Shown: positions 51,179 through 60,550 of the stretch, one piece after another | Layout of the letters: every line of letters begins with the position of its first letter | How positions within the stretch are numbered: the first letter of the stretch is position 1 | Assembly (NCBI RefSeq): GCF_914271485.1 | Contig: NZ_CAJZAG010000019.1 | Location: 1 to 64,000, forward strand | DNA: 64,000 bases | DNA from: Cupriavidus pampae | Lineage (GTDB): Bacteria; Pseudomonadota; Gammaproteobacteria; Burkholderiales; Burkholderiaceae | Direction: 5' to 3' | Position numbers and translations under genes: made by a program | The notes under the pieces: model-generated | The model's database searches: none | Told to the model about the DNA's origin: nothing | Seen by the model: the letters and a program-made list of their open reading frames with translations, nothing else

Positions 51179-51313
51179 GGTCTGGAATGGCTAGGGGGAG
51201 GATGACCGGCAGAACTGGCAATACAGAACCGGCAAAAACCGGCGAGATTCCGATCGTCACACCTTGAAATCAACAGCGCCGGGCGCGTGCGTCCGGCGGC
51301 CTTGGAGTTTAGC

Positions 51314-51652
51314 ATGCCCCCCCTGAGTGAAACCGAGTTCCTGACGCTGGCCACGGCGGAGCTGGACCGCCTCGAGGCCGCGATCGAAGCCGCCGCGGAT
51401 GCCGTCGATGCGGATGTCGAGATCAACCGTACCGGTAACGTGATGGAGCTTGAGTTCGAGGATGGCTCCAAGATCATCGTCAACAGCCAGGCGCCGATGC
51501 AGGAACTGTGGGTGGCCGCGCGGGCGGGTGGGTTCCATTTCCGCCATGACGGGGCGAAGTGGATGGATACGCGCGGTGGGGGAGAGTTTTATGCGGCGCT
51601 GTCGGCGTATATGAGCCAGCAGGCTGGGGCGGAGATTGCTTTGGTCGGTTGA
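51314..51652 (+). CDS. cyaY: Frataxin-like iron-sulfur protein CyaY
   Basis: CyaY is the bacterial frataxin homologue, which binds iron and modulates the IscS-driven Fe-S cluster pathway. The 112-residue product has the acidic first helix (SETEFLTLATAELDRLEAAI, residues 4-23), the DADVEINRTGNVMELEFEDG strand region and IIVNSQAPMQELWVAA near residue 61. ATG 51314 follows GGAG by 6 bases. It is divergent from lptM-lysA. Confidence 0.95.
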   Translation: MPPLSETEFLTLATAELDRLEAAIEAAADAVDADVEINRTGNVMELEFEDGSKIIVNSQAPMQELWVAARAGGFHFRHDGAKWMDTRGGGEFYAALSAYMSQQAGAEIALVG

Positions 51653-51663
51653 GGCGTGGTGTG

Positions 51664-51877
51664 CCCTCTCCCCCGGCCCCTCTCCCCGAGGGAGAGGGGA
51701 GAAAACAATTGGTTGATTAACCTTTCACCCTCTCCCCCGGCCCCTCTCCCTCAAGGGAGAGGGGAGAAAACCGTTGGCATGCTGGGCGCATGCGCTGCGT
51801 TGAGGCTGGGGGGGCAGGCTTGGCGCGCTGCGCGCTGCCGCTCTCTCTCTTGAGGGAGAGGGGGAGAAAGCCATTGG
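51664..51877. repeat. Three palindromic CCCTCTCCC...GGGAGAGGG repeats
   Basis: Copies at 51664-51712, 51728-51777 and 51841-51877 (the last truncated) share CCCTCTCCCCCGGCCCCTCT, then GAGGGAGAGGGG, then AGAAAACnnTTGG. Each can form a long hairpin. They fill the convergent gap between cyaY and mrcA and resemble the REP-like palindromes scattered in Burkholderiales genomes. They are unlike the motifs flanking the RAYT at 62999. Confidence 0.85.
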
Positions 51878-51897
51878 CACGCTGAGCGAGCAGTAAC

Positions 51898-54279
51898 TCA
51901 GGCGCCGCCGAACATTTCGAGGATCTTGCGTTTCTCGGTTTCGGGTTCGGGTGAGGGGGCGTGCTGGCCGTCGTCGGGTTTGCCGGGCCACGGGTCGCCC
52001 AGACCCACTGACGCGACACCGGCGCCGCCCGCGTTTTCTTCGAAGGTCCAGTCGCCCGCGACCATCACCACGCCCTCGGGGGCCTGGCGGTCGGGGGATT
52101 CGGGGACGCCCTTGAGGACCTTGGTCATGTAGCTGGTCCAGATCGGCAGGGCGAGGCCGCCGCCGGTTTCGCGCGCGCCGAGGCTCTTGGGCTGGTCGTA
52201 GCCCATCCATGCAATCCCCACCAGCTTCGGTGTATAGCCGGCAAACCAGGCATCGACCGAGTCGTTGGTGGTACCGGTCTTGCCCGCGAGGTCGTTGCGG
52301 CCCAGTTTCTGCTTGGCCGGATTGGCCGTACCCGAACGCACCACTTCGCGCAGCATGCTGTCGGCGATGAACGCGGTGCGCGCATCGAGCACGCGCACGG
52401 CATCCTGCCCCGCGCGCTGCGGCTGCGTTTCGGACAACACCTTGCCGCGCGAGTCGACCACACGCTGGATCAGGTACGGATTGACGCGGTAGCCGCCGTT
52501 GGCAAACACCGAGTAAGCGCCGGCCATCTGCAGCGGCGTCACGTTGCCGGCGCCGAGCGCCATCGGCAGGTAAGCCGGGTGCTTGTCGGCCTCGAAGCCA
52601 AAGCGCGTGATGTAGTCCTGCGCGTACTGCGTGCCGATCGCGCGCAGGATGCGCACCGAGACCAGGTTCTTGGACTTGGCGAGCGCGCGGCGCATCGTCA
52701 TCGGCCCCTCGAACTTGCCGTCGTAGTTCTTCGGCTCCCACACCTGGCCACCGGTGTCGGGGCCGATCGTGAGCGGCGCGTCATTGATCACCGTCGCCGG
52801 CGAGAAACCCTTCTCCAGCGCGGCCGAGTAGATGAACGGCTTGAAGCTCGAGCCCGGCTGGCGCCACGCCTGCGTGACGTGGTTGAACTTGTTGCGGTTG
52901 AAGTCGAAGCCACCGACCATCGCGCGGATCTGGCCATCCTCGGGGCTCATCGACACGAACGCGGCCGAGACCTCGGGCAGTTGCGTGACCGACCACGACT
53001 TGTCCTTCTCGTCCTGCGTGACGCGAATGATCGCGCCCGGGCGGATGCGGACCTTGGGCTGCGCATTGTTCGCGAGGGACGGTGCGATGAACCGCAGCGC
53101 CTGGCCTTCGATCGTTGCCACTTCGCCCGACAGCAGCGTGGCTTCCACGCGCTTGGCCGTGACGCTCGTCACCACCGCGGAGCGCAGATCGTCGCTGCCC
53201 GGATGCTCGACCAGCGCATCGTCGATAGCCTGCTCGCGTTCGGCGGCGCCGCCCGGCAGATCGATGAACGCCTCGGGGCCGCGATAGCCGTGACGGCGCT
53301 CGTACGCCATGATGTTCGCGCGCACGGCATCGTACGCGGCGTCCTGATCGGGCTTGGCGAGCGTGGTGTAGACGGTCAGGCCGCGTGTGTAGGTTTCCTC
53401 GCGATACTGCGCGTACATCAGCTGGCGCACGATCTCCGCCACATACTCGGCGTGCGTCGAGAACTCATTGCCCTCGTTGCGCACTTTGAGGTCCTCGCGC
53501 ACCGCCACGTCGTATTGTTCGGGCGTGATGTAGCGCAGGTCGCGCATGCGCTGCAGGATGTATTCCTGACGCACCTTGGCGCGGCGCGGGTTCACCACCG
53601 GGTTGTACGCCGACGGCGCCTTCGGCAGGCCGGCCAGCATCGCGGCCTCGGCCGGCGTCACGTCCTTGATCGACTTGCCGAAGTACACGCGCGCGGCGCT
53701 GGCAAAGCCGTAGGCGCGCTGGCCCAGATAGATCTGGTTCATATACACCTCGAGGATCTGATCCTTCGTGAGGTTGGCCTCGATCTTGTACGCGAGCAGC
53801 ATCTCGTAGATCTTGCGCGTGTACGTCTTCTCGCTCGACAGGAAGAAGTTGCGCGCCACCTGCATGGTGATGGTCGACGCGCCTTGCGACAGACCGCCGC
53901 GCAGGTTTGCCAGACCCGCCCGCAGCACGCCCACGAAGTCCACGCCGCCGTGCTCGTAGAAGCGGTCGTCCTCGATCGCGAGCACAGCCTTCTTCATGAC
54001 CTCGGGAATCTCACCGATCGGCACGAAGTTACGACGCTCTTCGCCAAATTCGCCGATCAGCACGTTGTCGGACGTGTAGATGCGCAGCGGGATCTTGGGG
54101 CGGTAGTCGGTGATCGTGTCGAGCGAAGGCAGGTTCGGCTCGGCAACCAGCAGCGCATAGCCGACCAGCAGCGCGACCGTGACGATTCCCGCGACGAACA
54201 GTCCGACCAACCAGAACATCGCGCGCACCCAGAGCGGGCGGCGAACGGGAAGGGACGGTTTCTGTTGTGCTGTGGCCAT
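51898..54279 (-). CDS. mrcA: Penicillin-binding protein 1A (bifunctional transglycosylase/transpeptidase)
   Basis: PBP1a polymerises and cross-links peptidoglycan in the periplasm. The 793-residue product has a membrane anchor (WLVGLFVAGIVTVALLVGYA, residues 24-43), the glycosyltransferase motif AIEDDRFYEHGGVDFVG near residue 101, and the transpeptidase motifs SSFK (PGSSFKPFIYSAALEKGF), SKN (AKSKNLVS) and KTGT (AGKTGTTNDSVDAWF). It ends in a 45-residue glycine/proline-rich tail. It is divergent from pilM, the usual arrangement in beta- and gamma-proteobacteria. Confidence 0.97.
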   Translation of the reverse strand: MATAQQKPSLPVRRPLWVRAMFWLVGLFVAGIVTVALLVGYALLVAEPNLPSLDTITDYRPKIPLRIYTSDNVLIGEFGEERRNFVPIGEIPEVMKKAVLAIEDDRFYEHGGVDFVGVLRAGLANLRGGLSQGASTITMQVARNFFLSSEKTYTRKIYEMLLAYKIEANLTKDQILEVYMNQIYLGQRAYGFASAARVYFGKSIKDVTPAEAAMLAGLPKAPSAYNPVVNPRRAKVRQEYILQRMRDLRYITPEQYDVAVREDLKVRNEGNEFSTHAEYVAEIVRQLMYAQYREETYTRGLTVYTTLAKPDQDAAYDAVRANIMAYERRHGYRGPEAFIDLPGGAAEREQAIDDALVEHPGSDDLRSAVVTSVTAKRVEATLLSGEVATIEGQALRFIAPSLANNAQPKVRIRPGAIIRVTQDEKDKSWSVTQLPEVSAAFVSMSPEDGQIRAMVGGFDFNRNKFNHVTQAWRQPGSSFKPFIYSAALEKGFSPATVINDAPLTIGPDTGGQVWEPKNYDGKFEGPMTMRRALAKSKNLVSVRILRAIGTQYAQDYITRFGFEADKHPAYLPMALGAGNVTPLQMAGAYSVFANGGYRVNPYLIQRVVDSRGKVLSETQPQRAGQDAVRVLDARTAFIADSMLREVVRSGTANPAKQKLGRNDLAGKTGTTNDSVDAWFAGYTPKLVGIAWMGYDQPKSLGARETGGGLALPIWTSYMTKVLKGVPESPDRQAPEGVVMVAGDWTFEENAGGAGVASVGLGDPWPGKPDDGQHAPSPEPETEKRKILEMFGGA

Positions 54280-54689
54280 GGAGGGTCTGCGTGATCTGAG
54301 TGCCCGGATTATATCGTTGCGAAAGCCCGCAATCCGGCCCGCGGTGCGGCAAAAGGCGCTATCCCGCTGTTACAAGATGTAATGCCGTTGAGATCTGCAT
54401 GTAACGCGATTGATGTCGGGGCGCGTATTGCCTCACCTCATGCGTCACGTCATCGGAAGAGGTAGTGCCGTGGCACTGCTGGCAAGAGGGGTAAAACGAG
54501 GAACGTCGGATTTTGGCAACGCTTTCTCAGGCGCGCTCACAAAAAGAAAGCGTGTTGAAACAGCCACATTGCCACGGCCCCGGCTTTTTGTGAGAATCCG
54601 CAACATAAACAGAAACGTTTCATCCAAGAAACAGAATCGCACTATTAGAGCAGTCATGCCGGGTGCGAGTTCAATGTCAGGGGGTCACC
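54280..54689. other. mrcA - pilM divergent spacer
   Basis: The 410-base gap has no gene that I can support. Its base composition is lower in GC than the neighbours. It holds a 9-bp inverted repeat ACGCTTTCT (54519-54527) / AGAAAGCGT (54545-54553) and a TTGAAA (54555-54560) without a matching -10 box. Promoters for mrcA (minus) and the pil operon (plus) must lie here but could not be placed with confidence. Confidence 0.6.
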
Positions 54690-55775
54690 TTGCGACGGGG
54701 CATCTTGTCGGGTCTTCTGCGCCGGACTACGGTCGGCGTGGATATTGGGTCGTCTAGCGTCAAGGTTGTCGAGCTGTCCGTTGGTGCGGGCAGAGGCGAT
54801 TACCGGCTGGAGAAATGCGCCAGCGAACTGCTGGATCGCAATGCCGTTGCCGATGGCAACGTCATCAACATCGAGGCTGTCGGCATCGCGCTCAAGCGCG
54901 CGCTCGGCAAGGCCGGCATTCGCACCAAGGACGTGGTCCTCGGTGTGCCGTCCATGCTGACCGAATCGCAGACAGTCAGTCTTCCGGACAACCTGTCCGA
55001 GGACGAACTCTATTCGCAGGTCGAATCGGAGGCGCATCGCCTTTATCCGCCTTCGCAGGCGGTCAATTTCGACTTCGCGGTCATCGGTCCCAACGAGACC
55101 GAGGGTGGCATCGGCGTCCGTGTGACGGCGGCCAACAGCGACCGCGTGCAGGAGCGTGTGACGGCAGCCGAAATGGCCGGGCTGAAGCCGCAGGTCATGG
55201 ACGTCGAGGAGTACGCGGTTCAGCGCTCCATCGTGCAGATGCTCGGCGTGTCCGAGACGCTGGCCGAAGCCGATGCCAAGGACCTGCCGGTGGTCGCCGT
55301 GGTCCACCTCGGTGGCAGCCGCTCCAAAGCGATCTTCTATCAGGGTTGGAAAGAGCTGTACGAGCAGCCGCTCAACAGCTACGGCGATCAGCTTACGCAG
55401 AGCGCGGCACGCATGTTCACGCTCGACGCGCTGAAGGCCGAGATCAAGAAGCGCAAGAACACGCTGCCGGATGCCTGGCGCGCCCAGTTGCTCAAGCCCT
55501 CTCTCGAGGCGCTGGCAATGGAGGTGCAGGGCGCCATCGGCAACTTCATCGCGAGTTCGAGTCTCGGCCGGGTCGATGAGATCCTGCTCTCGGGCGGCCA
55601 CGCGTCGCTGTTCGGCGTGCAAGCCGCCATTCAGCAGCAGACGCAGATCACGACCACGCTGGCCAATCCTTTCGCCAACATGACGACCGCGGGCAAGGTC
55701 AACGAGCGCTATCTCCAGCGCGACTTGCCTGCCTACATCGTCAGTGCGGGACTGGCATTGCGCGGGCTGCAATAA
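54690..55775 (+). CDS. pilM: Type IV pilus assembly protein PilM
   Basis: PilM is a cytoplasmic actin-like ATPase that binds the N-terminus of PilN and docks the pilus alignment complex. The protein has the FtsA/actin-fold signature TTVGVDIGSSSVKVVELSVG near residue 16 and LSGGHASLFGVQAAI near the C-terminus. TTG 54690, 6 bases after a run of five G, gives 361 residues; a GTG at 54663 would add nine residues with no better site. It heads a compact pilMNOPQ operon. Confidence 0.92.
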   Translation: MRRGILSGLLRRTTVGVDIGSSSVKVVELSVGAGRGDYRLEKCASELLDRNAVADGNVINIEAVGIALKRALGKAGIRTKDVVLGVPSMLTESQTVSLPDNLSEDELYSQVESEAHRLYPPSQAVNFDFAVIGPNETEGGIGVRVTAANSDRVQERVTAAEMAGLKPQVMDVEEYAVQRSIVQMLGVSETLAEADAKDLPVVAVVHLGGSRSKAIFYQGWKELYEQPLNSYGDQLTQSAARMFTLDALKAEIKKRKNTLPDAWRAQLLKPSLEALAMEVQGAIGNFIASSSLGRVDEILLSGGHASLFGVQAAIQQQTQITTTLANPFANMTTAGKVNERYLQRDLPAYIVSAGLALRGLQ

Positions 55776-55794
55776 CCCAACCGGGGGGATGAGC

Positions 55795-56460
55795 ATGTCC
55801 ACGAACACGATCCCGTCGGTCAACCTGCTGCCGTATCACGAGGCGCGCAAGGCGGCCCGGCGCAAGAAGGTCTACACGATGCTGGGCGGCGCGGCGGGTG
55901 CCGGCGCACTCGTCGTGTTGCTCGGCGGTTTGTATATCGACCATCGCATCAGCTCCGAAGTTGCGCTCAACGAGCAACTGAAGGCGGCCAACGCGAAGAT
56001 GGATACCCAGATCAGCGAGGTCAACTCGCTGAAGAAGGATATCGAGTCGCTGCTGGACCGCCAGCGCGCGATCGAGAGCCTGCAGGCGCAGCGCAATCTG
56101 CCCGTGCAGCTGCTCGAGGAACTCGTGCGTCAGGTGCCCGAGGGCGTCTACCTGTCGTCGCTCAAGCAGACTGGCGACAACTTTGTCATCAACGGCATTG
56201 CGCAGTCGAACGAACGCATCTCCGAGCTGCTGCGCAACCTGAGTCAGGTCGGCTGGCTCGACCGCGCCGAGCTCGGCGAGTCGAAGGCCGTGTCGATGAC
56301 GAACAACCTGCGCGAGCAGCGCCGGCTGTTCGATTTCTCGATGCGCTTCTCCTATCGCGCGCCGGAAGAGCCGGCCGACAAGAAGAAGGTCGGCGCTGGT
56401 GGTGCGGGTAGCGCCGGTAGTGCTACGGGGGCCGGCAAGGCGAAGGGCGGGAAGGTCTGA
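55795..56460 (+). CDS. pilN: Type IV pilus assembly protein PilN
   Basis: PilN is an inner-membrane protein whose cytoplasmic N-terminus binds PilM and whose periplasmic part pairs with PilO. The 221-residue product has the PilM-binding motif SVNLLPYHEARKAARRKK near residue 7, one membrane span (about residues 25-42), a coiled-coil and a ferredoxin-like domain. The end is lysine/glycine-rich. ATG 55795 is 6 bases after GGGGG; ATG 55789 is possible. Confidence 0.93.
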   Translation: MSTNTIPSVNLLPYHEARKAARRKKVYTMLGGAAGAGALVVLLGGLYIDHRISSEVALNEQLKAANAKMDTQISEVNSLKKDIESLLDRQRAIESLQAQRNLPVQLLEELVRQVPEGVYLSSLKQTGDNFVINGIAQSNERISELLRNLSQVGWLDRAELGESKAVSMTNNLREQRRLFDFSMRFSYRAPEEPADKKKVGAGGAGSAGSATGAGKAKGGKV

Positions 56461-56462
56461 TC

Positions 56463-57146
56463 ATGGCGCTCAATACGAATATCTCGCTGACGGACCTCAC
56501 CACGCAGTTCCGGGGCCTCAATCTCAACGAGCCGGAAACCTGGCCGGCCGCGCCACGCATCGTCTTCTCGATTCTCGCGGCGGTGCTCGTGCTGGCGCTC
56601 GGCTGGCAGTTCTACTGGAGTGACAAGTCCGACGAGCTCGAGCGCAAGCAGATGGAGCAGCAGCAGCTGCGCCAGTCCTACAAGACCAAGGTGGCGCAGG
56701 TGGCGAACCTTGCCGCATTGCGCGAGCAGAAGATCGAGGTGGAGAAGCGCGTGGCACTGGCCGAGCGTCAGTTGCCGAACAAGACCGAGATGGATGCGCT
56801 GCTGGCCGACGTGAACCATGCGGGCGTGGCGCGCGGACTGCAGTTCGAACTGTTCAAGCCGCAGCCGGCAACGGTGAAGCCGTACTACGCCGAGATTCCG
56901 GTCAACCTCAAGGTTACGGGCCGCTATCACGACATCGCGCAGTTCAACGCCGACGTGGCGGCACTGTCGCGGATCGTCTCGATGCGCAGCCTCGGCCTGT
57001 CGATGGGCAAGGACGGCGTGCTCTCGATGGAAGCGGCCGCCATGGCGTACCGCGCGCTGGATCCGGATGAGCAGGCCGCGCAACGGCGCGCTGCCGCGGA
57101 TGCGGCAGCCAAGAAGAACGGCGGCAAGGCCGGAGGTGCCAAATGA
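56463..57146 (+). CDS. pilO: Type IV pilus assembly protein PilO
   Basis: PilO forms inner-membrane heterodimers with PilN and connects to PilP. The 227-residue product has one membrane span (IVFSILAAVLVLALGWQFYW, about residues 29-48), a coiled-coil (residues 55-110, many K, E and Q) and a C-terminal ferredoxin-like fold with VTGRYHDIAQFNADVAALSR. Its start is two bases after the pilN stop and its end overlaps pilP by four. Confidence 0.94.
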   Translation: MALNTNISLTDLTTQFRGLNLNEPETWPAAPRIVFSILAAVLVLALGWQFYWSDKSDELERKQMEQQQLRQSYKTKVAQVANLAALREQKIEVEKRVALAERQLPNKTEMDALLADVNHAGVARGLQFELFKPQPATVKPYYAEIPVNLKVTGRYHDIAQFNADVAALSRIVSMRSLGLSMGKDGVLSMEAAAMAYRALDPDEQAAQRRAAADAAAKKNGGKAGGAK

Positions 57147-57721
57147 GCGGGGCGATCGATCGCATGGCGTGCCAGCAGGATATCGGGCACGCGGGTCAGG
57201 GTGCGCGTCGGGTGCTCGCGCTGGCGGTGCTTGCTGTGATGACTGCAAGCACGTTGGGAGGCTGCGGGGGCAGCCAGAATGAGGATCTTCAGCAGTGGAT
57301 GGCCACGACGCGCGCGGCCAAGGTGCCACCGCCCGAGCCTCTGCCCGATGTCACGCCGTACGTGCCGCGCGAGTATGGCGGCCGCAGTGCGCCAGAGCCC
57401 TTTGCACAGACCAAGATCGGCGAGCTGAACAAGTCGATGTCTGAGTCGCCGGAGGCCGGCCGGCGACACGAGCCGCTTGAAGACTATCCGCTGGAGAACT
57501 TCAAGATGCTCGGCATGATGAAGAAAAACGGCGAGACCTACGGTGTCGTACGCGTAGATAACAAGATCCATCACGTCAAGGTGGGTCAGTATCTCGGCCA
57601 GAGCTATGGCCGGGTGGTCCGCATCAGCGATCAAGAGATCGTGTTGCGCGAATTGGTTCGGGAAGGGGTCTCAGATTGGAAAGAGAAAATGACCAGCCTG
57701 AAGCTGGAGGGGTCCGCATGA
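57143..57721 (+). CDS. pilP: Type IV pilus lipoprotein PilP
   Basis: PilP is an inner-membrane lipoprotein that links PilNO to the PilQ secretin. The 192-residue product has a lipobox LGGC near residue 38 after a hydrophobic segment (LALAVLAVMTASTLGG), an extended proline-rich stretch and the C-terminal beta-sandwich with MMKKNGETYGVVRVDNKIHH. The first 20 residues ahead of the hydrophobic core are unusually long; a shorter start (ATG 57164) is possible. It overlaps pilO and pilQ by four bases each. Confidence 0.93.
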   Translation: MSGAIDRMACQQDIGHAGQGARRVLALAVLAVMTASTLGGCGGSQNEDLQQWMATTRAAKVPPPEPLPDVTPYVPREYGGRSAPEPFAQTKIGELNKSMSESPEAGRRHEPLEDYPLENFKMLGMMKKNGETYGVVRVDNKIHHVKVGQYLGQSYGRVVRISDQEIVLRELVREGVSDWKEKMTSLKLEGSA

Positions 57722-59853
57722 ACACGACACGTTGGTATCGCGCGCTCGCGGGCGCGGCGGCGATGGTGCTCGTGCTGGCCACCCCGGCTGCATGGGCTCA
57801 GACAAATCAGATCAAGCAGGTCGACGCCAACGTGATTGGCGAACAGACCGTGTTCACGATGGATCTGCAGGCGCCACCGCGCGAGAAACCTGCGGATTTC
57901 ACGACGCAGAATCCCGCGCGCATCGCGATCGACCTGATGGACACCGGCTTTGCGCCGGGGCGCGCGCAGTATGACTATGCGGGCAAGGTGCTGAAGGGCG
58001 CCAACGTGATGCAGATTGGAACCCGTACCCGCGTGGTACTGGATCTCGTCCGCAGCGCGCCTTACCGCACCGAGATCCGCGGCAACCAGTTGCTGGTGGT
58101 GATCGAGAACTCGTCGCAGGCTACCAAGCCGGTCGCGCCGACGTTCGCGCCGAGCGCCACCGCGGCGGCAGCGGCAGCGGCAACGCGGCCCAGCGTGCGC
58201 AACATCGACTTCCGTCGCGGCACCGACAACGCCGGCCGCGTGGTGGTGGATCTGTCGTCGCGCGATTCGGGCATCAACATCCAGCAGCAGGGCCAGAACC
58301 TCGTGGTGGACTTTATCGGCACCACGCTGCCCACGGATCTGCGCCGCCGCTTCGACGTGAGCGACTTCGGCTCGCCCGTGCAGGCCATGCGTGCCACCGA
58401 TACGACCGGCAATGCGCGTCTGACGATCGAGCCGCGCGGCAACTGGGAGTACAGCTCGTACCAGACCGACACGCAGTTCGTGGTCGAAGTGCGCCCGGTC
58501 AAGGAAGATCCGAACAAGCTGATCGCGGGGCAGGGCTTCCGTGGTGAGCGCATGTCGCTGAACTTCCAGAACATCGACATCCGTTCGCTGCTGCAGGTTT
58601 TTGCCGACTTCACGGGCCTCAACATCATCACGAGCGAATCGGTGCAGGGCAACCTGACGCTGCGCCTCAAGGATGTGCCGTGGGATCAGGCGCTGCAGAT
58701 CGTGCTCGATGCCAAGGGTCTGGCTTCGCGCCGCAACGGCAACGTGCTGTGGGTCGCGCCGAAGAACGAGCTGGCCGAGAAGGAAAAGGCCGAGCTCGAG
58801 GCACGCGCGCAGATCGTGGAACTGGAGCCGATTCGCAGCCAGGTGTTCCAGCTGAACTACCAGCGTGCCGACGACGTGCGCCGCATGTTGCTGGGTATCG
58901 CGCCGACCGGTGGCGCGGGTGGCGGCGCGGCGCCGGCAGTGGGTGGCGTGGGCGGTGCGGCGGCCAACCGTATCCTGTCCAAGCGTGGCTCGCTGACCGC
59001 GGATCCGCGTACGAACCAGCTGTTCGTGTCGGACATCGGCAGCAAGCTCGAGGAAGTGCAGCAGTTCCTGACGAAGATCGACATTCCGGTACGCCAGGTC
59101 ATCATCGAGGCACGGATCGTCGAGGCGTCGGATACCTTCAGCCGCAACCTCGGCGTGAAGCTCGGCTTTGCCTCGCCGCGCAGCGGCGCGGGCTACGGCA
59201 ACACGTACACCAACGTCGTCAGCCCGGTGACGCAGGACGGACAGTGGGATAACGGTCCCGCGCTGAGCCTGCCGGCCGCCGCGATCAACACGATCAATCC
59301 GGCGTCGGTGGCGGTGAGCCTGTTCAACGCGGGTGCCGGACGGTTCCTCGCGCTGGAACTCTCGGCACTGGAAGCGGATGGCAAGGGCAAGATCATCTCG
59401 AGCCCGCGTGTGGTGACCGCCAACAACGTGAAGGCGCTGATCGAGCAAGGTACCGAGTTCCCGTACCAGCAATCGACCTCCAGCGGCGCGACCGCGGTGA
59501 GCTTCAAGAAGGCCAACCTGAAGCTCGAGGTGACGCCGCAGATCACGCCCGAAGGCAACGTGATGCTCGAGGTGGACGTGAACAAGGACAGCCCGGGTAT
59601 TCAGACGCCGGTTGGCTTTGCGATCGACACCAAGCACGTGCAGACGCAGGTGCTGGTCGAGAACGGCGGTACCGTGGTGATCGGGGGTATCTATCAGCAG
59701 ACGCTGAAGAACAACTCGAACAAGGTGCCGTTCCTGGGCGACATTCCGGTGCTCGGTTATCTGTTCCGCGACAACTCGAAGCAGGACGACCGCACCGAAC
59801 TGCTGGTGTTCCTGACGCCGCGTATTCTGAATGACAATGTGTCGCTGAAATGA
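57718..59853 (+). CDS. pilQ: Type IV pilus secretin PilQ
   Basis: PilQ is the outer-membrane secretin through which the pilus passes. The 711-residue product has a signal peptide (ending AAWAQ), N-terminal AMIN domains that bind peptidoglycan (residues about 35-130 and 160-255), a secretin N0/STN region starting SLNFQNIDIRSLLQVFADFT, N1 and the beta-barrel secretin domain ending TVVIGGIYQQTLKNNSNKVP and DRTELLVFLTPRIL. ATG 57718 overlaps the pilP stop and follows GGAGG. Confidence 0.96.
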   Translation: MNTTRWYRALAGAAAMVLVLATPAAWAQTNQIKQVDANVIGEQTVFTMDLQAPPREKPADFTTQNPARIAIDLMDTGFAPGRAQYDYAGKVLKGANVMQIGTRTRVVLDLVRSAPYRTEIRGNQLLVVIENSSQATKPVAPTFAPSATAAAAAAATRPSVRNIDFRRGTDNAGRVVVDLSSRDSGINIQQQGQNLVVDFIGTTLPTDLRRRFDVSDFGSPVQAMRATDTTGNARLTIEPRGNWEYSSYQTDTQFVVEVRPVKEDPNKLIAGQGFRGERMSLNFQNIDIRSLLQVFADFTGLNIITSESVQGNLTLRLKDVPWDQALQIVLDAKGLASRRNGNVLWVAPKNELAEKEKAELEARAQIVELEPIRSQVFQLNYQRADDVRRMLLGIAPTGGAGGGAAPAVGGVGGAAANRILSKRGSLTADPRTNQLFVSDIGSKLEEVQQFLTKIDIPVRQVIIEARIVEASDTFSRNLGVKLGFASPRSGAGYGNTYTNVVSPVTQDGQWDNGPALSLPAAAINTINPASVAVSLFNAGAGRFLALELSALEADGKGKIISSPRVVTANNVKALIEQGTEFPYQQSTSSGATAVSFKKANLKLEVTPQITPEGNVMLEVDVNKDSPGIQTPVGFAIDTKHVQTQVLVENGGTVVIGGIYQQTLKNNSNKVPFLGDIPVLGYLFRDNSKQDDRTELLVFLTPRILNDNVSLK

Positions 59854-59895
59854 TGCCGCGGGTGCGTCGCACCCGTTGGATGCATTAAACTGGCA

Positions 59896-59924
59896 GGCCG
59901 CGTCACATCGACGCGGCCTTTTTT
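59896..59924 (+). terminator. Rho-independent terminator after pilQ
   Basis: GGCCGCGT (59896-59903), a 7-base loop and ACGCGGCC (59911-59918) are followed by TTTTTT. It ends the pil operon before aroK. Confidence 0.92.
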
Positions 59925-59962
59925 CTATGTGAGGCGAAGACGACTTCGGCTCTTCAACGACA

Positions 59963-60550
59963 GTGACAGCAGCTCCGAACCTCTATTTTGTCGGTCTGAT
60001 GGGCGCCGGCAAGACGACCGTCGGCCGCACCGTGGCACGGCGCCTCGATTACCCGTTCTTCGATTCGGACCACGAACTCGAAGCGCGCTGTGGCGTGAAG
60101 ATTCCGGTTATTTTCGAGTGCGAGGGAGAGGTGGGCTTCCGCGATCGCGAGGAACAGACGATCGCCGAGCTCACGAGCCGGCAGGGCATCGTGCTGGCGA
60201 CGGGCGGTGGCGCGGTGCTTCGCCCGGCCAACCGGGACGCGCTCAAGGCCAATGGCACCGTCGTGTATCTGCGCGCGAGCCCGCACGACCTGTGGCTGCG
60301 CACGCGCCACGACCGTAACCGGCCGCTGCTGCAAACCGAGAATCCCAAGGCGCGGCTGGAGGCGTTGTTTGCCGAGCGCGACCCGCTCTACCGCGAGGTG
60401 GCGGACTTCATTATCGAAACCGGCAAGCCGTCCGTGGCGCAGCTTGCTAATATGGTTCTCATGCAACTTGAAATGGCCGGCTATGTATTTCCGCCCGCGG
60501 CGATGACCGAGGGCGCAGAGAACGAACCGGTGCAGGGTTCCCACACATGA
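59963..60550 (+). CDS. aroK: Shikimate kinase
   Basis: AroK phosphorylates shikimate at the 3-hydroxyl in aromatic amino acid synthesis. The 195-residue product has Walker A GLMGAGKTTVGR near residue 11, the shikimate-binding DSDHELEARCG near residue 34, GGGAV near residue 82 and the lid/adenine region RHDRNRPLLQT near residue 115. The start is GTG 59963. It overlaps aroB by four bases (ATGA). Confidence 0.96.
   Translation: MTAAPNLYFVGLMGAGKTTVGRTVARRLDYPFFDSDHELEARCGVKIPVIFECEGEVGFRDREEQTIAELTSRQGIVLATGGGAVLRPANRDALKANGTVVYLRASPHDLWLRTRHDRNRPLLQTENPKARLEALFAERDPLYREVADFIIETGKPSVAQLANMVLMQLEMAGYVFPPAAMTEGAENEPVQGSHT

Noticed and set aside
49740..51194. Long plus-strand frame opposite lysA and lptM
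   Set aside because: Shadow of lysA; composition rich in R, H and G and no domain.
52579..54294. 571-codon plus-strand frame over mrcA
   Set aside because: Opposite a clear PBP1a gene with all active-site motifs; the antisense translation has no family features.
54467..54486. Possible sigma-54 promoter (TGGCACTGCTGGCAA) before pilM
   Set aside because: The GG and GC elements are 8 rather than 10 bases apart, so it does not fit the -24/-12 spacing.
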